Position numbers and translations under genes: made by a program
Shown: piece after piece, positions 42,561 to 56,084 of the stretch
Layout of the letters: every line of letters begins with the position of its first letter
Position numbering within the stretch: the stretch's first letter is position 1
Notes under the pieces: generated by a model
Seen by the model: only the letters and a program-made list of their open reading frames with translations
What the model was told of the DNA's origin: nothing
Database searches by the model: none
NCBI RefSeq assembly: GCF_000381365.1
Contig: NZ_KB905467.1
Coordinates: forward strand, 799,604-863,603
Length of the DNA stretch: 64,000 nucleotides
Direction: 5' to 3'
DNA from: Bacteroides salyersiae WAL 10018 = DSM 18765 = JCM 12988
GTDB taxonomy: Bacteria; Bacteroidota; Bacteroidia; Bacteroidales; Bacteroidaceae

Positions 42561-43986
42561 GAAGTGTGCCCCAAAAGTTTTATGTCTAACGGCAGTATCC
42601 ATAATTTTGTGTAAATAGAAACGGGATTCAGTTATAAGTTCTCTTATATCTGAATTCTGTTTTCAAAAATAAGCATAAATTGATTCATAATCAATCCCCA
42701 GTTAGTAATCGGCATTGTCCATTTCTTCTCAATCTCCATCAGAGAAAGGTATACCATTTTCTTCACAGCATCATCCGAAGGGAATGAAAGTTTTGATTTA
42801 GTGTACTTTCTGATTTTTCCATTCAGATTTTCTATGAGGTTTGTTGTGTAGATTATTTTCCTGATTTCCAATGGGAACTGGAAGAAAACAGTCAGGTCAT
42901 CCCAGTTATTCCTCCATGAGAGGATGGCATAAGGGTACTTCCCTCCCCATTTCTTTTCCAAATTATCCAGTTCCACGGCAGCAGCCTCCTTGTTGGGCGC
43001 GTTATAGATGTTCTTCATATCGGCTGTAAACTCTTTCTTGTCCTTGTAAACGACATATTTGCAGGAGTTCCTAATCTGATGTACGACACATATTTGCGTG
43101 GAAGATTGAGGAAATACGGCACGTATGGTGTCGGTAAATCCGTTCAGGTTGTCAGTGCAGGTAATCAGTATGTCCTGCACTCCGCGGGCCTTCAAATCTG
43201 TCAGGACACCCATCCAGAATGAAGAACTTTCTGATTTTCCCACCCACATGCCAAGGACTTCCTTCAAGCCGTTCTGTTTCAGACCGATACAGAGATAGAC
43301 AGTCTTGTTGATGATTTTACCGTTGTCACGAACCTTGAAGACAATACCGTCCATCCAAACGATAAGATAGACCGGGTCCAAAGGGCGGTTCTGCCATTCC
43401 TGAGCAGCTTGATTGACTTTGTTCGTGATGATGGAAATGGCTGATGTGGACAGTTCTATCTCATAGATTTCACGCATCTCCTCTTCTATGTCGGACACGC
43501 TCATTCCTTTGGCATATAGGGAGATAACAAGTTTTTCTATGGAAAGCCCACGACTCTCGTGTTTGGGAACAACTATGGGCTCGAATTCACCGTTACGGTC
43601 ACGGGGAATAGGTATGACCGCTTCACCGTGTTCGGTTTGGATTTTCTTGGGGTAGCTGCCGTTACGGGAATTGCCGCTGTTATGACCGGAAACCGAATTC
43701 TTCTCATAACCCAGATGGGCATCCATCTCACCTTCAAGCATTTTCTCCAATACCTGCGCGTGTAACTGCTTCAGAAACTTGCTGACATCAGCTTCTGTTT
43801 TGAACTGGCTAAGGAACTCCTTACTTAATACCTCATCAGGCACTACATGATTCTTCTCTTTCATAATTTTCTTCATTTTGCAAAGCTATTAAATAAAAAA
43901 TACGGAACCCATACTGAATCCCGTATTTTACATTTACACAAAATATTTTATAGTGCCTTTTATGTCTAACTTTTGGGGTACACTTC
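42561..43986 (-). mobile_element. IS256 family insertion sequence
   Basis: A 1,426-bp element with 19-bp terminal inverted repeats, GAAGTGTGCCCCAAAAGTT (42561-42579) and its partner at 43968-43986 with one mismatch; similarity continues inward to TTTTGTGTAAAT on both sides. It contains one transposase gene. I find no 8-9 bp target duplication: only ATTT is shared by the two flanks. Confidence 0.88.
42644..43876 (-). CDS. IS256 family transposase
   Basis: A 410-residue mutator-type transposase. The DDE residues can be placed as Asp in IVWMDGIVFKVRDNG, Asp in ILITCTDNLNGF and Glu in TTNLIENLNGKIRK; the CVVHQIRNS motif follows the second Asp as in the family. Length and motifs are full, so the copy appears intact and possibly active. 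It lies centrally in the element, transcribed away from the rRNA operon. Confidence 0.93.
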   Translation of the reverse strand: MKKIMKEKNHVVPDEVLSKEFLSQFKTEADVSKFLKQLHAQVLEKMLEGEMDAHLGYEKNSVSGHNSGNSRNGSYPKKIQTEHGEAVIPIPRDRNGEFEPIVVPKHESRGLSIEKLVISLYAKGMSVSDIEEEMREIYEIELSTSAISIITNKVNQAAQEWQNRPLDPVYLIVWMDGIVFKVRDNGKIINKTVYLCIGLKQNGLKEVLGMWVGKSESSSFWMGVLTDLKARGVQDILITCTDNLNGFTDTIRAVFPQSSTQICVVHQIRNSCKYVVYKDKKEFTADMKNIYNAPNKEAAAVELDNLEKKWGGKYPYAILSWRNNWDDLTVFFQFPLEIRKIIYTTNLIENLNGKIRKYTKSKLSFPSDDAVKKMVYLSLMEIEKKWTMPITNWGLIMNQFMLIFENRIQI

Positions 43987-44105
43987 ATTTTTTGCCTTGT
44001 CCACTTTTTTGTGTAAATATCAAACTTCAGTATTCAAGTTTTATACTTGATTCCTGTTTTTTTCCTCATTCCGTTTTTTCTTTTAATCTGTGTTTTTTTC
44101 TGTTC

Positions 44106-44139
44106 CCACAAAATAGTAGGCAGTAGCCACAAAATAGTG
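44106..44139 (+). repeat. Two-copy direct repeat CCACAAAATAGT
   Basis: CCACAAAATAGT occurs at 44106-44117 and 44127-44138, 21 bp apart, in the gene-free region between the IS element and the rRNA operon. Confidence 0.6.
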
Positions 44140-44341
44140 AGCATCCTCTTTTTAACATCGTTAATTTCTTTTTTTTATCCCCTTCTGTATCCGGCCTTCA
44201 TTTCCCCTTCCTGTCAATATTTGTCACAAGGCTTCTTCCTTTCTCCATCCTGAAAGGCTCCTTTTCTCTATTGAAAAATAGATACATCCGTCTTCTTTCT
44301 TAATGTGCTGTTTACCAACCTCTTGCCTTTTCTTCTTTTTT

Positions 44342-44429
44342 CCCGTAGAGAATCTCCCCGTTCCTCTACGAGTCTCCCTTCCTTCCTCTACGGGTTTCCG
44401 TCCTTTTCCCGTAGAGTCTTCCTTCCCTT
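44342..44429. repeat. 22-bp array with flipping CCCGTAGAG core
   Basis: Four consecutive 22-bp units start at 44342, 44364, 44386 and 44408. Each begins with a 9-bp core that alternates orientation: CCCGTAGAG, CTCTACGAG, CTCTACGGG, CCCGTAGAG. The remaining 13 bp are C/T-rich spacer. The surrounding gap (44040-44660) is strongly pyrimidine-rich on this strand and holds no credible gene. Confidence 0.8.
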
Positions 44430-44735
44430 GTTTCTAATCCGTTACATCCCCCTCTTTCCTCCCTTCCTTTCCCTTTCTCCTTGTGTAATGATAAATGCTT
44501 CTCCATGCGGCAACGGATTCTTTTCCACAAACCTTCCCTTCCTTTCAATCCGTTTCTTTCTTCATCGTCCCCTTTTTTCCTTCATTTTTCCCTTTTCACG
44601 CGCGTATATATATTATAATGTGTAGCCCTTTTTCCCTTCCTTTCCCTTTCTCTGTTTTTATGTTCTACAACATGTTTCATAATCAGCCCCTTACATATTT
44701 ATTTTCATTTTATTCAAAAATAAACATTGAAATCT

Positions 44736-44766
44736 TTTGCTTGTATCGTAAAAAGGCCTACTTTTG
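44736..44766 (+). promoter_or_regulatory. rRNA operon promoter P1
   Basis: TTTG (44736-44739), a 19-bp spacer and TACTTTTG (44759-44766): exact consensus. About 500 bp upstream of 16S rRNA. Confidence 0.85.
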
Positions 44767-44861
44767 CATCCGCTTAGCTGAAGAGCCTGAGCCTGTTTCT
44801 TTGACATATTGAAAGCGCATTCTCCAAGTTAACGGTTTAAACAAAAAAACTCCCTGAAAGT

Positions 44862-44894
44862 TTTGGAAGTAAAACAATAAATTCGTTATCTTTG
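44862..44894 (+). promoter_or_regulatory. rRNA operon promoter P2
   Basis: TTTG (44862-44865), a 21-bp spacer and TATCTTTG (44887-44894): exact consensus, 128 bp after P1. Confidence 0.85.
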
Positions 44895-45006
44895 CAGTCC
44901 GGTTCGCAAAAAAAAAGGTCGGTTTGGTGTGTCGGTTCTTTCTTTCCCTTTCGCAAGAGAGTCTTAGAGTAGAAAATCCGCAACCCGAAAAAAAACTTCC
45001 GAAATA

Positions 45007-45038
45007 TTTGGCAGTTTAAAATAAACCCCTTACCTTTG
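45007..45038 (+). promoter_or_regulatory. rRNA operon promoter P3
   Basis: TTTG (45007-45010), a 20-bp spacer and TACCTTTG (45031-45038): exact consensus, 144 bp after P2. The remaining 234 nt before 16S is leader with a TCTGTC/GACAGA hairpin near 45106-45129 and presumably processing stems. Confidence 0.85.
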
Positions 45039-45272
45039 CACCCGCTTTTGAAAACAAAGCAACCATAGTTCTTTGAAATATTGATAAACAATACAAGTAG
45101 TACGATTCTGTCTTATTAAGTTATGACAGATTAAAATTTAGAACCGTCAATACTTATAGTATAGGTATTAGAATGACGTCAATAGATTTACGGTATCCTG
45201 AACAGAGCAATATACTGCCGCGTTTTAATTGTTGATTCATTAATGATTGATTCGTGCAGTCACAATACTTTT

Positions 45273-46796
<1,524 letters not shown>

Positions 46797-46948
46797 TGGA
46801 GCGATGCCGTAAAGGGCGTCCATTTCCGGTTCTGAATGTACTACTGGTACTTGTTTATTTATAGCATATAGATCGACCGTCTATATTATATTATAGATAG
46901 AGATAAACAAGAGAAAGAAGAAGCCGAGCCGCATGGCGAGGTTGAACT

Positions 46949-47022
46949 AGTCCTATAGCTCAGTTGGTTAGAGCGCTACACTGATAATGTAGAGGTCGGC
47001 AGTTCAACTCTGCCTGGGACTA
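46949..47022 (+). tRNA. tRNA-Ile (GAT)
   Basis: A 74-nt cloverleaf in the 16S-23S spacer. The acceptor stem AGTCCTA pairs with TGGGACT; the anticodon stem-loop is CTACA-CTGATAA-TGTAG with anticodon GAT; the T-loop is TTCAACT. The CCA end is not encoded. Confidence 0.96.
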
Positions 47023-47104
47023 CTTCCGCAAGTCGACGCCTGGTGGATTGCGAGCCTGAAATTACACTTTCAACTCTCAACTTCCAACTTTCAACTTGTA
47101 CGAA

Positions 47105-47178
47105 GGGGGATTAGCTCAGCTGGCTAGAGCATCTGCCTTGCACGCAGAGGGTCAACGGTTCGAATCCGTTATTCTCCA
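47105..47178 (+). tRNA. tRNA-Ala (TGC)
   Basis: A 74-nt cloverleaf. The acceptor GGGGGAT pairs with ATTCTCC (two G-T pairs); the anticodon loop CTTGCAC carries TGC; the T-loop is TTCGAAT. The CCA end is not encoded. The Ile-Ala pair is the usual spacer content of Bacteroides rRNA operons. Confidence 0.96.
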
Positions 47179-47370
47179 CTCCGCTTCGGATTGCCGGTTG
47201 TCAAAGGACGACTGACAGTTTAGGGCAAACGATCTTTGACATGATGTACAAAAAGTAAATTTTAGTAAAGAGCTAAAAGTATATATCAAACCGTAGTGTT
47301 TCGATTTTGGATTCCTGATTATTAATTTTTAAATTCTTAATTATTGATTTCAAATCGATCCGGTGATATA

Positions 47371-50253
<2,883 letters not shown>

Positions 50254-50336
50254 TTTGTCACGATGGTTTCATATATACGTTTAGCCTGCTGCTGCTGCGG
50301 CTTTTGAATTTACTTTTTTCCGTCATGTCTACCTTA

Positions 50337-50447
<111 letters not shown>

Positions 50448-50458
50448 TTTTTTGAAGG

Positions 50459-50498
50459 ATCCCCTTGCAACCCGGAATACGGGGGCAAGGGGATTTCT
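50459..50498 (+). terminator. rRNA operon terminator
   Basis: ATCCCCTTGC (50459-50468) and GCAAGGGGAT (50485-50494) form a perfect 10-bp stem with an inner CCCG/CGGG stem. A preceding run of eight T after 5S may act as a first stop. Confidence 0.85.
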
Positions 50499-50524
50499 GT
50501 GTTTAGGGGTATTGGAAGGAATTG

Positions 50525-50640
50525 GGGGGGAGAAGAAAGAGGGGAGATGGGAGAATGGAGAGGGGAGAAGTGCTATGCAGCGTGACAGCGCAGCCTGCTT
50601 CTCACATCTCAATTCTCACATCTCCCTTTTTTAAATTCTC
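50525..50640. repeat. Long hairpin with GGGAGA words after rRNA operon
   Basis: A purine-rich left arm (about 50525-50570, GGAGAAG and GGGAGATGG words) faces a pyrimidine-rich right arm (about 50599-50640, CTTCTCACATCTC words) as imperfect reverse complements. The rest of the gap to 50792 contains only a run of T-rich sequence and no clear promoter match. Confidence 0.6.
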
Positions 50641-50792
50641 CCTTTTCCTTTCTTTTTGACTATTCTTTTGCTCTTATTGAACAGTTTTCTTCTTGTTTTC
50701 CCTTTTTTTATAAGATTGATTTTCGTACTTTTGGCAAAAATCTAATTGAAGCAATAGATATTATAATATAAACTTCTAAATAGTCCGTGAAT

Positions 50793-51383
50793 ATGGAAAA
50801 CAAAATTCAAGAGTTGACCGATAAGATTTATCGTGAAGGCGTAGAAAAAGGTAACGCAGAAGCCCAACGTCTTATCGCAAATGCTCAGGAAGAAGCGAAA
50901 AAGATCGTCGAAGATGCTCATAAAGAAGCGGAATCGATTATCGCCACCTCTCGTAAGTCTGCCGACGAAATGGCAGAGAATACTAAATCGGAGTTAAAAT
51001 TATTTGCCGGTCAAGCTGTCAATGCTTTGAAATCGGAGATTGCTACCATGGTGACCGACAAGATTGTGACGGCTCCCGTGAAGGAATTTGCGCAGAATAA
51101 GGACTTCTTGAATGCTTTTATTGTAGCGTTGGCTACCAAATGGAGCGTAGACGAACCGATTGTTATTTCGACTGCGGATGCAGAGTCTTTGAAAAAATAC
51201 TTTGCTGCCAATGCGAAAGCCCTGTTAGATAAAGGTGTAAAGATAGAACAGGTGAATGGTATCAAAACGCTGTTCTCCGTTTCTCCGGCAGACGGTTCGT
51301 ATAAAGTGAACTTCGGGGAAGAAGAATTTATGAACTACTTCAAAGAGTTCCTGCGTCCTCAGTTGGTAGAAATGCTATTCTAA
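50793..51383 (+). CDS. atpE: V-type ATP synthase subunit E
   Basis: A 196-residue peripheral-stalk subunit, using ATG 50793 rather than GTG 50787. The N-terminal half (about 10-75) is a long charged helix with heptad-like Ala/Glu/Lys pattern (RLIANAQEEAKKIVEDAHKE), and the C-terminal half is a globular head. This is the standard E-subunit layout; it links the A3B3 head to the membrane part. First gene of the operon E-DUF2764-A-B-D-I-K. Confidence 0.9.
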   Translation: MENKIQELTDKIYREGVEKGNAEAQRLIANAQEEAKKIVEDAHKEAESIIATSRKSADEMAENTKSELKLFAGQAVNALKSEIATMVTDKIVTAPVKEFAQNKDFLNAFIVALATKWSVDEPIVISTADAESLKKYFAANAKALLDKGVKIEQVNGIKTLFSVSPADGSYKVNFGEEEFMNYFKEFLRPQLVEMLF

Positions 51384-51394
51384 AGAGAACCATT

Positions 51395-52234
51395 ATGAGT
51401 AAATACTATTACTTGGTAGCCGGTTTGCCCGAACTCACTCTTGAGGATAGCAAACTGAGTTATACAGTAGCCGATTTTAAAACAGAAATTTATCCTGGGC
51501 TTTCTTCTTCAGACCAGAAGCTGATCGATCTGTTCTATCTGAAATTCGATAATGCCAATGTCTTGAAATTACTGAAAGACAAAGATGCAGTTATCGATTT
51601 GCGTGGAAACTTCTCCGCAGCAGAATTGAATGAGTACATCGCTACTATCAAAGAAGGCGGTGAAGTCAGCGCTAAAGAATTTCCTTCTTACCTATCCGTT
51701 TTTATTTCCGATTATTTCAATACACCAGCCGAAAGTGCGGTGCTCCACGAAGACCATCTGGCAGCCCTGTATTATGAGTATGCCATGAAATGTGGAAATA
51801 AGTTCGTCTCTTCCTGGTTTGAGTTCAATCTGACGATTAATAATATTCTGATTGCGTTTTCTGCTCGTAAATATAAATGGGACATCGCTCAGAATGTGGT
51901 AGGCAACACGGAAGTGTGCGAAGCATTGCGTACATCCGGAGCCCGCGATTTCGGACTTTCCGGTGAAGTGGATTGTTTGGAACAATTGATGAAAATCAGC
52001 GAAATAACCGAATTGGTGGAGCGTGAGAAGAAACTCGATTCATTGCGTTGGAACTGGATGGAAGAAGCGACGTTCTTCGATTACTTTACGGTAGAGCGTA
52101 TTTTTGCATTCCTGCTGCAACTCGAGATGATTGAACGTTGGATAGCGTTGGATAAAGAAAAAGGAAATCAACTCTTCCGGAGCATTATCGATGCATTGAA
52201 AGATGAAGTGCAGATTCCCGCAGAATTCAGATAA
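51395..52234 (+). CDS. DUF2764 protein, likely V-ATPase subunit C/d replacement
   Basis: A 279-residue soluble, helical protein that starts MSKYYYLVAGLPEL, the hallmark of DUF2764. In archaeal-type operons the gene between E and A encodes subunit C (d), which caps the rotor ring. Chlamydia has the same order with a DUF2764 gene in this place. I infer that it performs that capping role. It follows atpE by 11 bp and precedes atpA by 20 bp. No sequence similarity to subunit C is obvious by eye. Confidence 0.82.
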   Translation: MSKYYYLVAGLPELTLEDSKLSYTVADFKTEIYPGLSSSDQKLIDLFYLKFDNANVLKLLKDKDAVIDLRGNFSAAELNEYIATIKEGGEVSAKEFPSYLSVFISDYFNTPAESAVLHEDHLAALYYEYAMKCGNKFVSSWFEFNLTINNILIAFSARKYKWDIAQNVVGNTEVCEALRTSGARDFGLSGEVDCLEQLMKISEITELVEREKKLDSLRWNWMEEATFFDYFTVERIFAFLLQLEMIERWIALDKEKGNQLFRSIIDALKDEVQIPAEFR

Positions 52235-52254
52235 AATAAAATAACTAAAATTAT

Positions 52255-54012
52255 ATGGCAACAAAAGGAACTGTTAGTGGCGTTATTGCCAATATGGTGA
52301 CCCTCGTCGTTGACGGACCGGTATCTCAGAATGAGATTTGTTATATCTCTACCGGTGGCGATAAGTTGATGGCGGAGGTGATTAAGGTGGTAGGTTCGCA
52401 TGTATATGTCCAGGTGTTTGAAAGCACCCGTGGGTTGAAAGTGGGAGCGGAAGCCGAATTTACAGGACACATGCTTGAGGTGACTCTGGGTCCGGGCATG
52501 TTATCGAAAAACTACGACGGTCTGCAAAACGACCTCGACAAGATGGATGGTGTTTTCCTTAAGAGAGGACAATATACATATCCGTTGGATAAAGAAAAAA
52601 AGTGGCATTTCGTGCCGTTGGTAAATGTAGGCGACAAGGTGGAAGCTTCGGCATGGTTGGGACAGGTAGACGAAAATTTCCAGCCGCTGAAGATTATGGC
52701 GCCTTTTACACTGAAAGGAACCTGCACGGTGAAGTCTGTTGCTGCCGAAGGGGATTATAAGATTGAAGATACCATTGCCGTACTCACCGATGAAGAAGGT
52801 AAGGATATTACAGTCAATATGATTCAGAGATGGCCGGTGAAGCGTGCAATGACTAATTATAAAGAAAAGCCCCGTCCTTTTAAATTGCTGGAAACCGGAG
52901 TTCGTGTTATCGACACGGTGAATCCGATTGTAGAGGGAGGAACGGGCTTTATCCCTGGCCCTTTCGGTACGGGTAAGACAGTGCTTCAGCATGCCATCTC
53001 TAAACAGGCGGAAGCGGATATTGTGATTATCGCTGCTTGTGGTGAGCGTGCCAATGAGGTTGTGGAAATCTTTACCGAATTCCCCGAGCTGGTTGACCCG
53101 CATACAGGACGCAAGCTGATGGAACGTACTATTATTATTGCAAATACTTCGAACATGCCGGTGGCTGCCCGTGAGGCATCCGTATATACAGCGATGACCA
53201 TTGCAGAGTACTATCGCGCGATGGGATTGAAGATTCTGTTGATGGCCGATTCTACTTCCCGATGGGCACAGGCATTGCGCGAAATGTCCAACCGTATGGA
53301 AGAGTTGCCCGGACCGGATGCGTTCCCGATGGACTTATCGTCTATCATTTCCAATTTCTACGGCCGTGCCGGTTATGTGAAACTGGATAATGGAGCATCG
53401 GGTTCTATTACTTTTATCGGTACGGTGTCTCCGGCCGGTGGTAACTTGAAAGAGCCTGTTACCGAGAACACCAAGAAGGTGGCCCGTTGTTTTTATGCAC
53501 TTGAACAGGATCGTGCCGATAAGAAACGTTATCCGGCAGTGAATCCGATCGATTCTTATTCCAAATACATCGAATATCCGGAATTTGAAGCATATATCTC
53601 CGAACATATCAACGGTGAATGGATCGGGAAGGTAAATGAAATCAAGACCCGTTTGCAGCGTGGTAAAGAGATTGCCGAGCAGATCAACATTCTTGGTGAC
53701 GACGGTGTACCTGTAGAATATCACGTTACTTTCTGGAAATCGGAACTGATCGACTTCGTGATCCTTCAGCAGGATGCTTTCGACGAGATAGATGCCGTGA
53801 CTCCGATGGAACGTCAGGAAACTATTCTGAACATGGTAATTGATATCTGCCACACTGAATTCGAATTTGAAAACTTCAATGAAGTAATGGATTATTTCAA
53901 GAAGATGATTAACATCTGCAAACAGATGAACTACTCCAAATTCCAGTCGGAACAGTACGAAGACTTCCGGAAGCAGCTGAAAGAGCTGATTGATGAAAGA
54001 AGTGTTAAATAG
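52255..54012 (+). CDS. atpA: V-type ATP synthase subunit A (catalytic)
   Basis: A 585-residue catalytic subunit. The P-loop is GPFGTGKTVLQ near residue 238, preceded by the family's non-homologous insert region, and followed by AACGERANEVVE with the catalytic Glu and by LMADSTSRWAQALREMSNR. Length and motifs match V/A-type catalytic subunits rather than F-type beta. With B it forms the hexameric head that couples ATP to ion movement. Confidence 0.97.
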   Translation: MATKGTVSGVIANMVTLVVDGPVSQNEICYISTGGDKLMAEVIKVVGSHVYVQVFESTRGLKVGAEAEFTGHMLEVTLGPGMLSKNYDGLQNDLDKMDGVFLKRGQYTYPLDKEKKWHFVPLVNVGDKVEASAWLGQVDENFQPLKIMAPFTLKGTCTVKSVAAEGDYKIEDTIAVLTDEEGKDITVNMIQRWPVKRAMTNYKEKPRPFKLLETGVRVIDTVNPIVEGGTGFIPGPFGTGKTVLQHAISKQAEADIVIIAACGERANEVVEIFTEFPELVDPHTGRKLMERTIIIANTSNMPVAAREASVYTAMTIAEYYRAMGLKILLMADSTSRWAQALREMSNRMEELPGPDAFPMDLSSIISNFYGRAGYVKLDNGASGSITFIGTVSPAGGNLKEPVTENTKKVARCFYALEQDRADKKRYPAVNPIDSYSKYIEYPEFEAYISEHINGEWIGKVNEIKTRLQRGKEIAEQINILGDDGVPVEYHVTFWKSELIDFVILQQDAFDEIDAVTPMERQETILNMVIDICHTEFEFENFNEVMDYFKKMINICKQMNYSKFQSEQYEDFRKQLKELIDERSVK

Positions 54013-54041
54013 TAAATCGTAAATAGCTAAATAGTAAATAG

Positions 54042-55361
54042 ATGGCAACAAAAGCATTTCAAAAGATATATACCAAGATCACTCAGATTACGAAAGCTAC
54101 CTGTTCGCTGAAAGCGACGGGAGTGGGGTATGACGAGTTGGGCACCGTGAATGGCAAACTGGCCCAGGTGGTAAAAATTGCCGGTGATGAAGTGACGTTG
54201 CAGGTGTTCGAAGGTACCGAAGGTATCCCGACCAATGCGGAAGTCGTGTTCCTGGGCAAATCGCCTACGATCAAAGTAAGCGAGCAGCTTGCCGGTCGTT
54301 TTTTCAATGCGTTTGGCGACCCTATCGACGGGGGACCGGAAATTGAAGGACAGGAAGTGGAGATCGGTGGTCCGTCTGTAAATCCGGTTCGCCGTAAGCA
54401 ACCGTCGGAACTTATTGCAACGGGTATTGCCGGTATCGACCTGAACAATACATTGGTATCCGGACAGAAGATTCCGTTCTTTGCCGACCCTGACCAGCCT
54501 TTTAACCAGGTAATGGCAAACGTGGCCTTGCGTGCCGAAACGGATAAGATTATCCTCGGTGGTATGGGTATGACGAATGACGACTACCTGTATTTCAAGA
54601 ATGTATTCTCCAATGCCGGTGCACTCGACCGTATTGTCAGCTTTATGAATACGACGGAGAATCCTCCGGTGGAACGTCTGTTGATTCCCGATATGGCATT
54701 GACTGCTGCTGAATATTTTGCGGTGGAGCACAATGAGAAAGTACTGGTATTGCTTACCGATATGACCTCTTATGCCGATGCTTTGGCAATCGTGTCCAAC
54801 CGTATGGACCAGATTCCTTCGAAAGATTCTATGCCCGGTTCGCTTTATTCGGACTTGGCGAAGATCTACGAAAAGGCGGTGCAGTTCCCTTCCGGCGGTT
54901 CTATCACGATTATTGCCGTGACTACTTTGTCCGGTGGTGATATTACGCATGCTGTGCCCGATAATACGGGATATATCACCGAAGGCCAGTTGTTCCTGCG
55001 TCGTGACAGTGATATCGGTAAGGTTATTGTCGATCCGTTCCGTTCTTTATCCCGCTTGAAACAGTTGGTAACCGGTAAGAAGACACGTAAGGACCATCCG
55101 CAGGTGATGAATGCCGCCGTACGTCTGTATGCCGATGCCGCCAATGCCAAGACAAAGTTGGAAAACGGTTTCGACCTGACTAATTATGACGAACGTACTT
55201 TGGCTTTTGCAAAAGACTACTCCAATCAGTTACTTGCTATCGATGTAAATCTTGATACTACCGAAATGCTGGATGTAGCTTGGGGATTGTTCGGTAAGTA
55301 TTTTCGTCCGGAAGAGGTGAATATGAAGAAAGAACTGGTAGAACAGTATTGGCCGAAATAA
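54042..55361 (+). CDS. atpB: V-type ATP synthase subunit B
   Basis: A 439-residue non-catalytic subunit. Typical segments: KITQITKATCSL at the start, ATGIAGIDLNNTLVSGQKIP (no functional P-loop), VLVLLTDMTSYADALAIVSN and GSLYSDLAKIYEKA. It alternates with A in the head and contributes residues to the nucleotide sites. The 29-bp gap to atpA is made of TAAATAGTAAAT-type words. Confidence 0.96.
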   Translation: MATKAFQKIYTKITQITKATCSLKATGVGYDELGTVNGKLAQVVKIAGDEVTLQVFEGTEGIPTNAEVVFLGKSPTIKVSEQLAGRFFNAFGDPIDGGPEIEGQEVEIGGPSVNPVRRKQPSELIATGIAGIDLNNTLVSGQKIPFFADPDQPFNQVMANVALRAETDKIILGGMGMTNDDYLYFKNVFSNAGALDRIVSFMNTTENPPVERLLIPDMALTAAEYFAVEHNEKVLVLLTDMTSYADALAIVSNRMDQIPSKDSMPGSLYSDLAKIYEKAVQFPSGGSITIIAVTTLSGGDITHAVPDNTGYITEGQLFLRRDSDIGKVIVDPFRSLSRLKQLVTGKKTRKDHPQVMNAAVRLYADAANAKTKLENGFDLTNYDERTLAFAKDYSNQLLAIDVNLDTTEMLDVAWGLFGKYFRPEEVNMKKELVEQYWPK

Positions 55362-55478
55362 TTGGATTTACGATCAGGCAGTTTACAGTCGTGCGATTGG
55401 ATTTTTGTAGATTGTAATAGCGAAAAGAGTTGTTTCGATTGTCTGTTGGTAAATGGTTAAAACAGTAAAATAAATGAG

Positions 55479-56084
55479 ATGGCTATAAAGTTTCAATATA
55501 ATAAGACGTCCCTTCAGCTATTGGAGAAACAACTGAAAGTGCGGGTACGTACTCTGCCTATTATTAAGAACAAGGAGAGTGCCCTGCGCATGGAGGTGAA
55601 GCGCTGCAAGACGGAAGCGGCCGATCTGGAAGAAAGGCTGGAGAAACAAATCCAGGCTTATGAAGCCATGTTCGCACTTTGGAATGAGTTTGACGCCTCA
55701 TTGATAAAGGTAAATGATGTTCATCTTGGCGTGAAAAAGATTGCCGGTGTACGGGTGCCGTTACTCGAAAATGTAGATTTTGAGATACGGCCGTACAGTA
55801 TGTTTAACGCTCCCAAGTGGTATGCCGACGGACTGCATCTGTTGAAGCAGCTTGCACAAACGGCTATCGAAAGAGAGTTTATACTCGCCAAACTGAACTT
55901 GTTGGAACATGCAAGAAAAAAGACCACTCAGAAAGTGAACCTTTTTGAGAAGGTACAGATACCGGGGTATCAGGATGCACTGCGAAAGATCAAACGTTTC
56001 ATGGAGGATGAGGAAAACTTATCCAAGTCGTCGCAGAAGATTCTGAAATCCCAGCAGGAAAAAAGGAAGGAGATAGAGGCATGA
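55479..56084 (+). CDS. atpD: V-type ATP synthase subunit D
   Basis: A 201-residue central rotor shaft subunit. It is almost entirely coiled-coil helices: an N-terminal helix (FQYNKTSLQLLEKQLKVRVR) and a C-terminal helix (ILKSQQEKRKEIEA), with a variable middle loop. The stop overlaps the start of subunit I in an ATGA (56081-56084). A 117-bp gap precedes it, in the place where a subunit F gene might be expected; no ORF is found there. Confidence 0.92.
   Translation: MAIKFQYNKTSLQLLEKQLKVRVRTLPIIKNKESALRMEVKRCKTEAADLEERLEKQIQAYEAMFALWNEFDASLIKVNDVHLGVKKIAGVRVPLLENVDFEIRPYSMFNAPKWYADGLHLLKQLAQTAIEREFILAKLNLLEHARKKTTQKVNLFEKVQIPGYQDALRKIKRFMEDEENLSKSSQKILKSQQEKRKEIEA

Noticed and set aside
42552..43995. 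Target-site duplication of the IS256 element
   Set aside because: The flanks share only ATTT, too short for the 8-9 bp duplications of this family.
44047..44812. Plus-strand ORFs of 60-106 codons before the rRNA operon
   Set aside because: They are built of Ser, Pro, Phe and Leu from a pyrimidine-rich strand, overlap rRNA promoters and show no domain.
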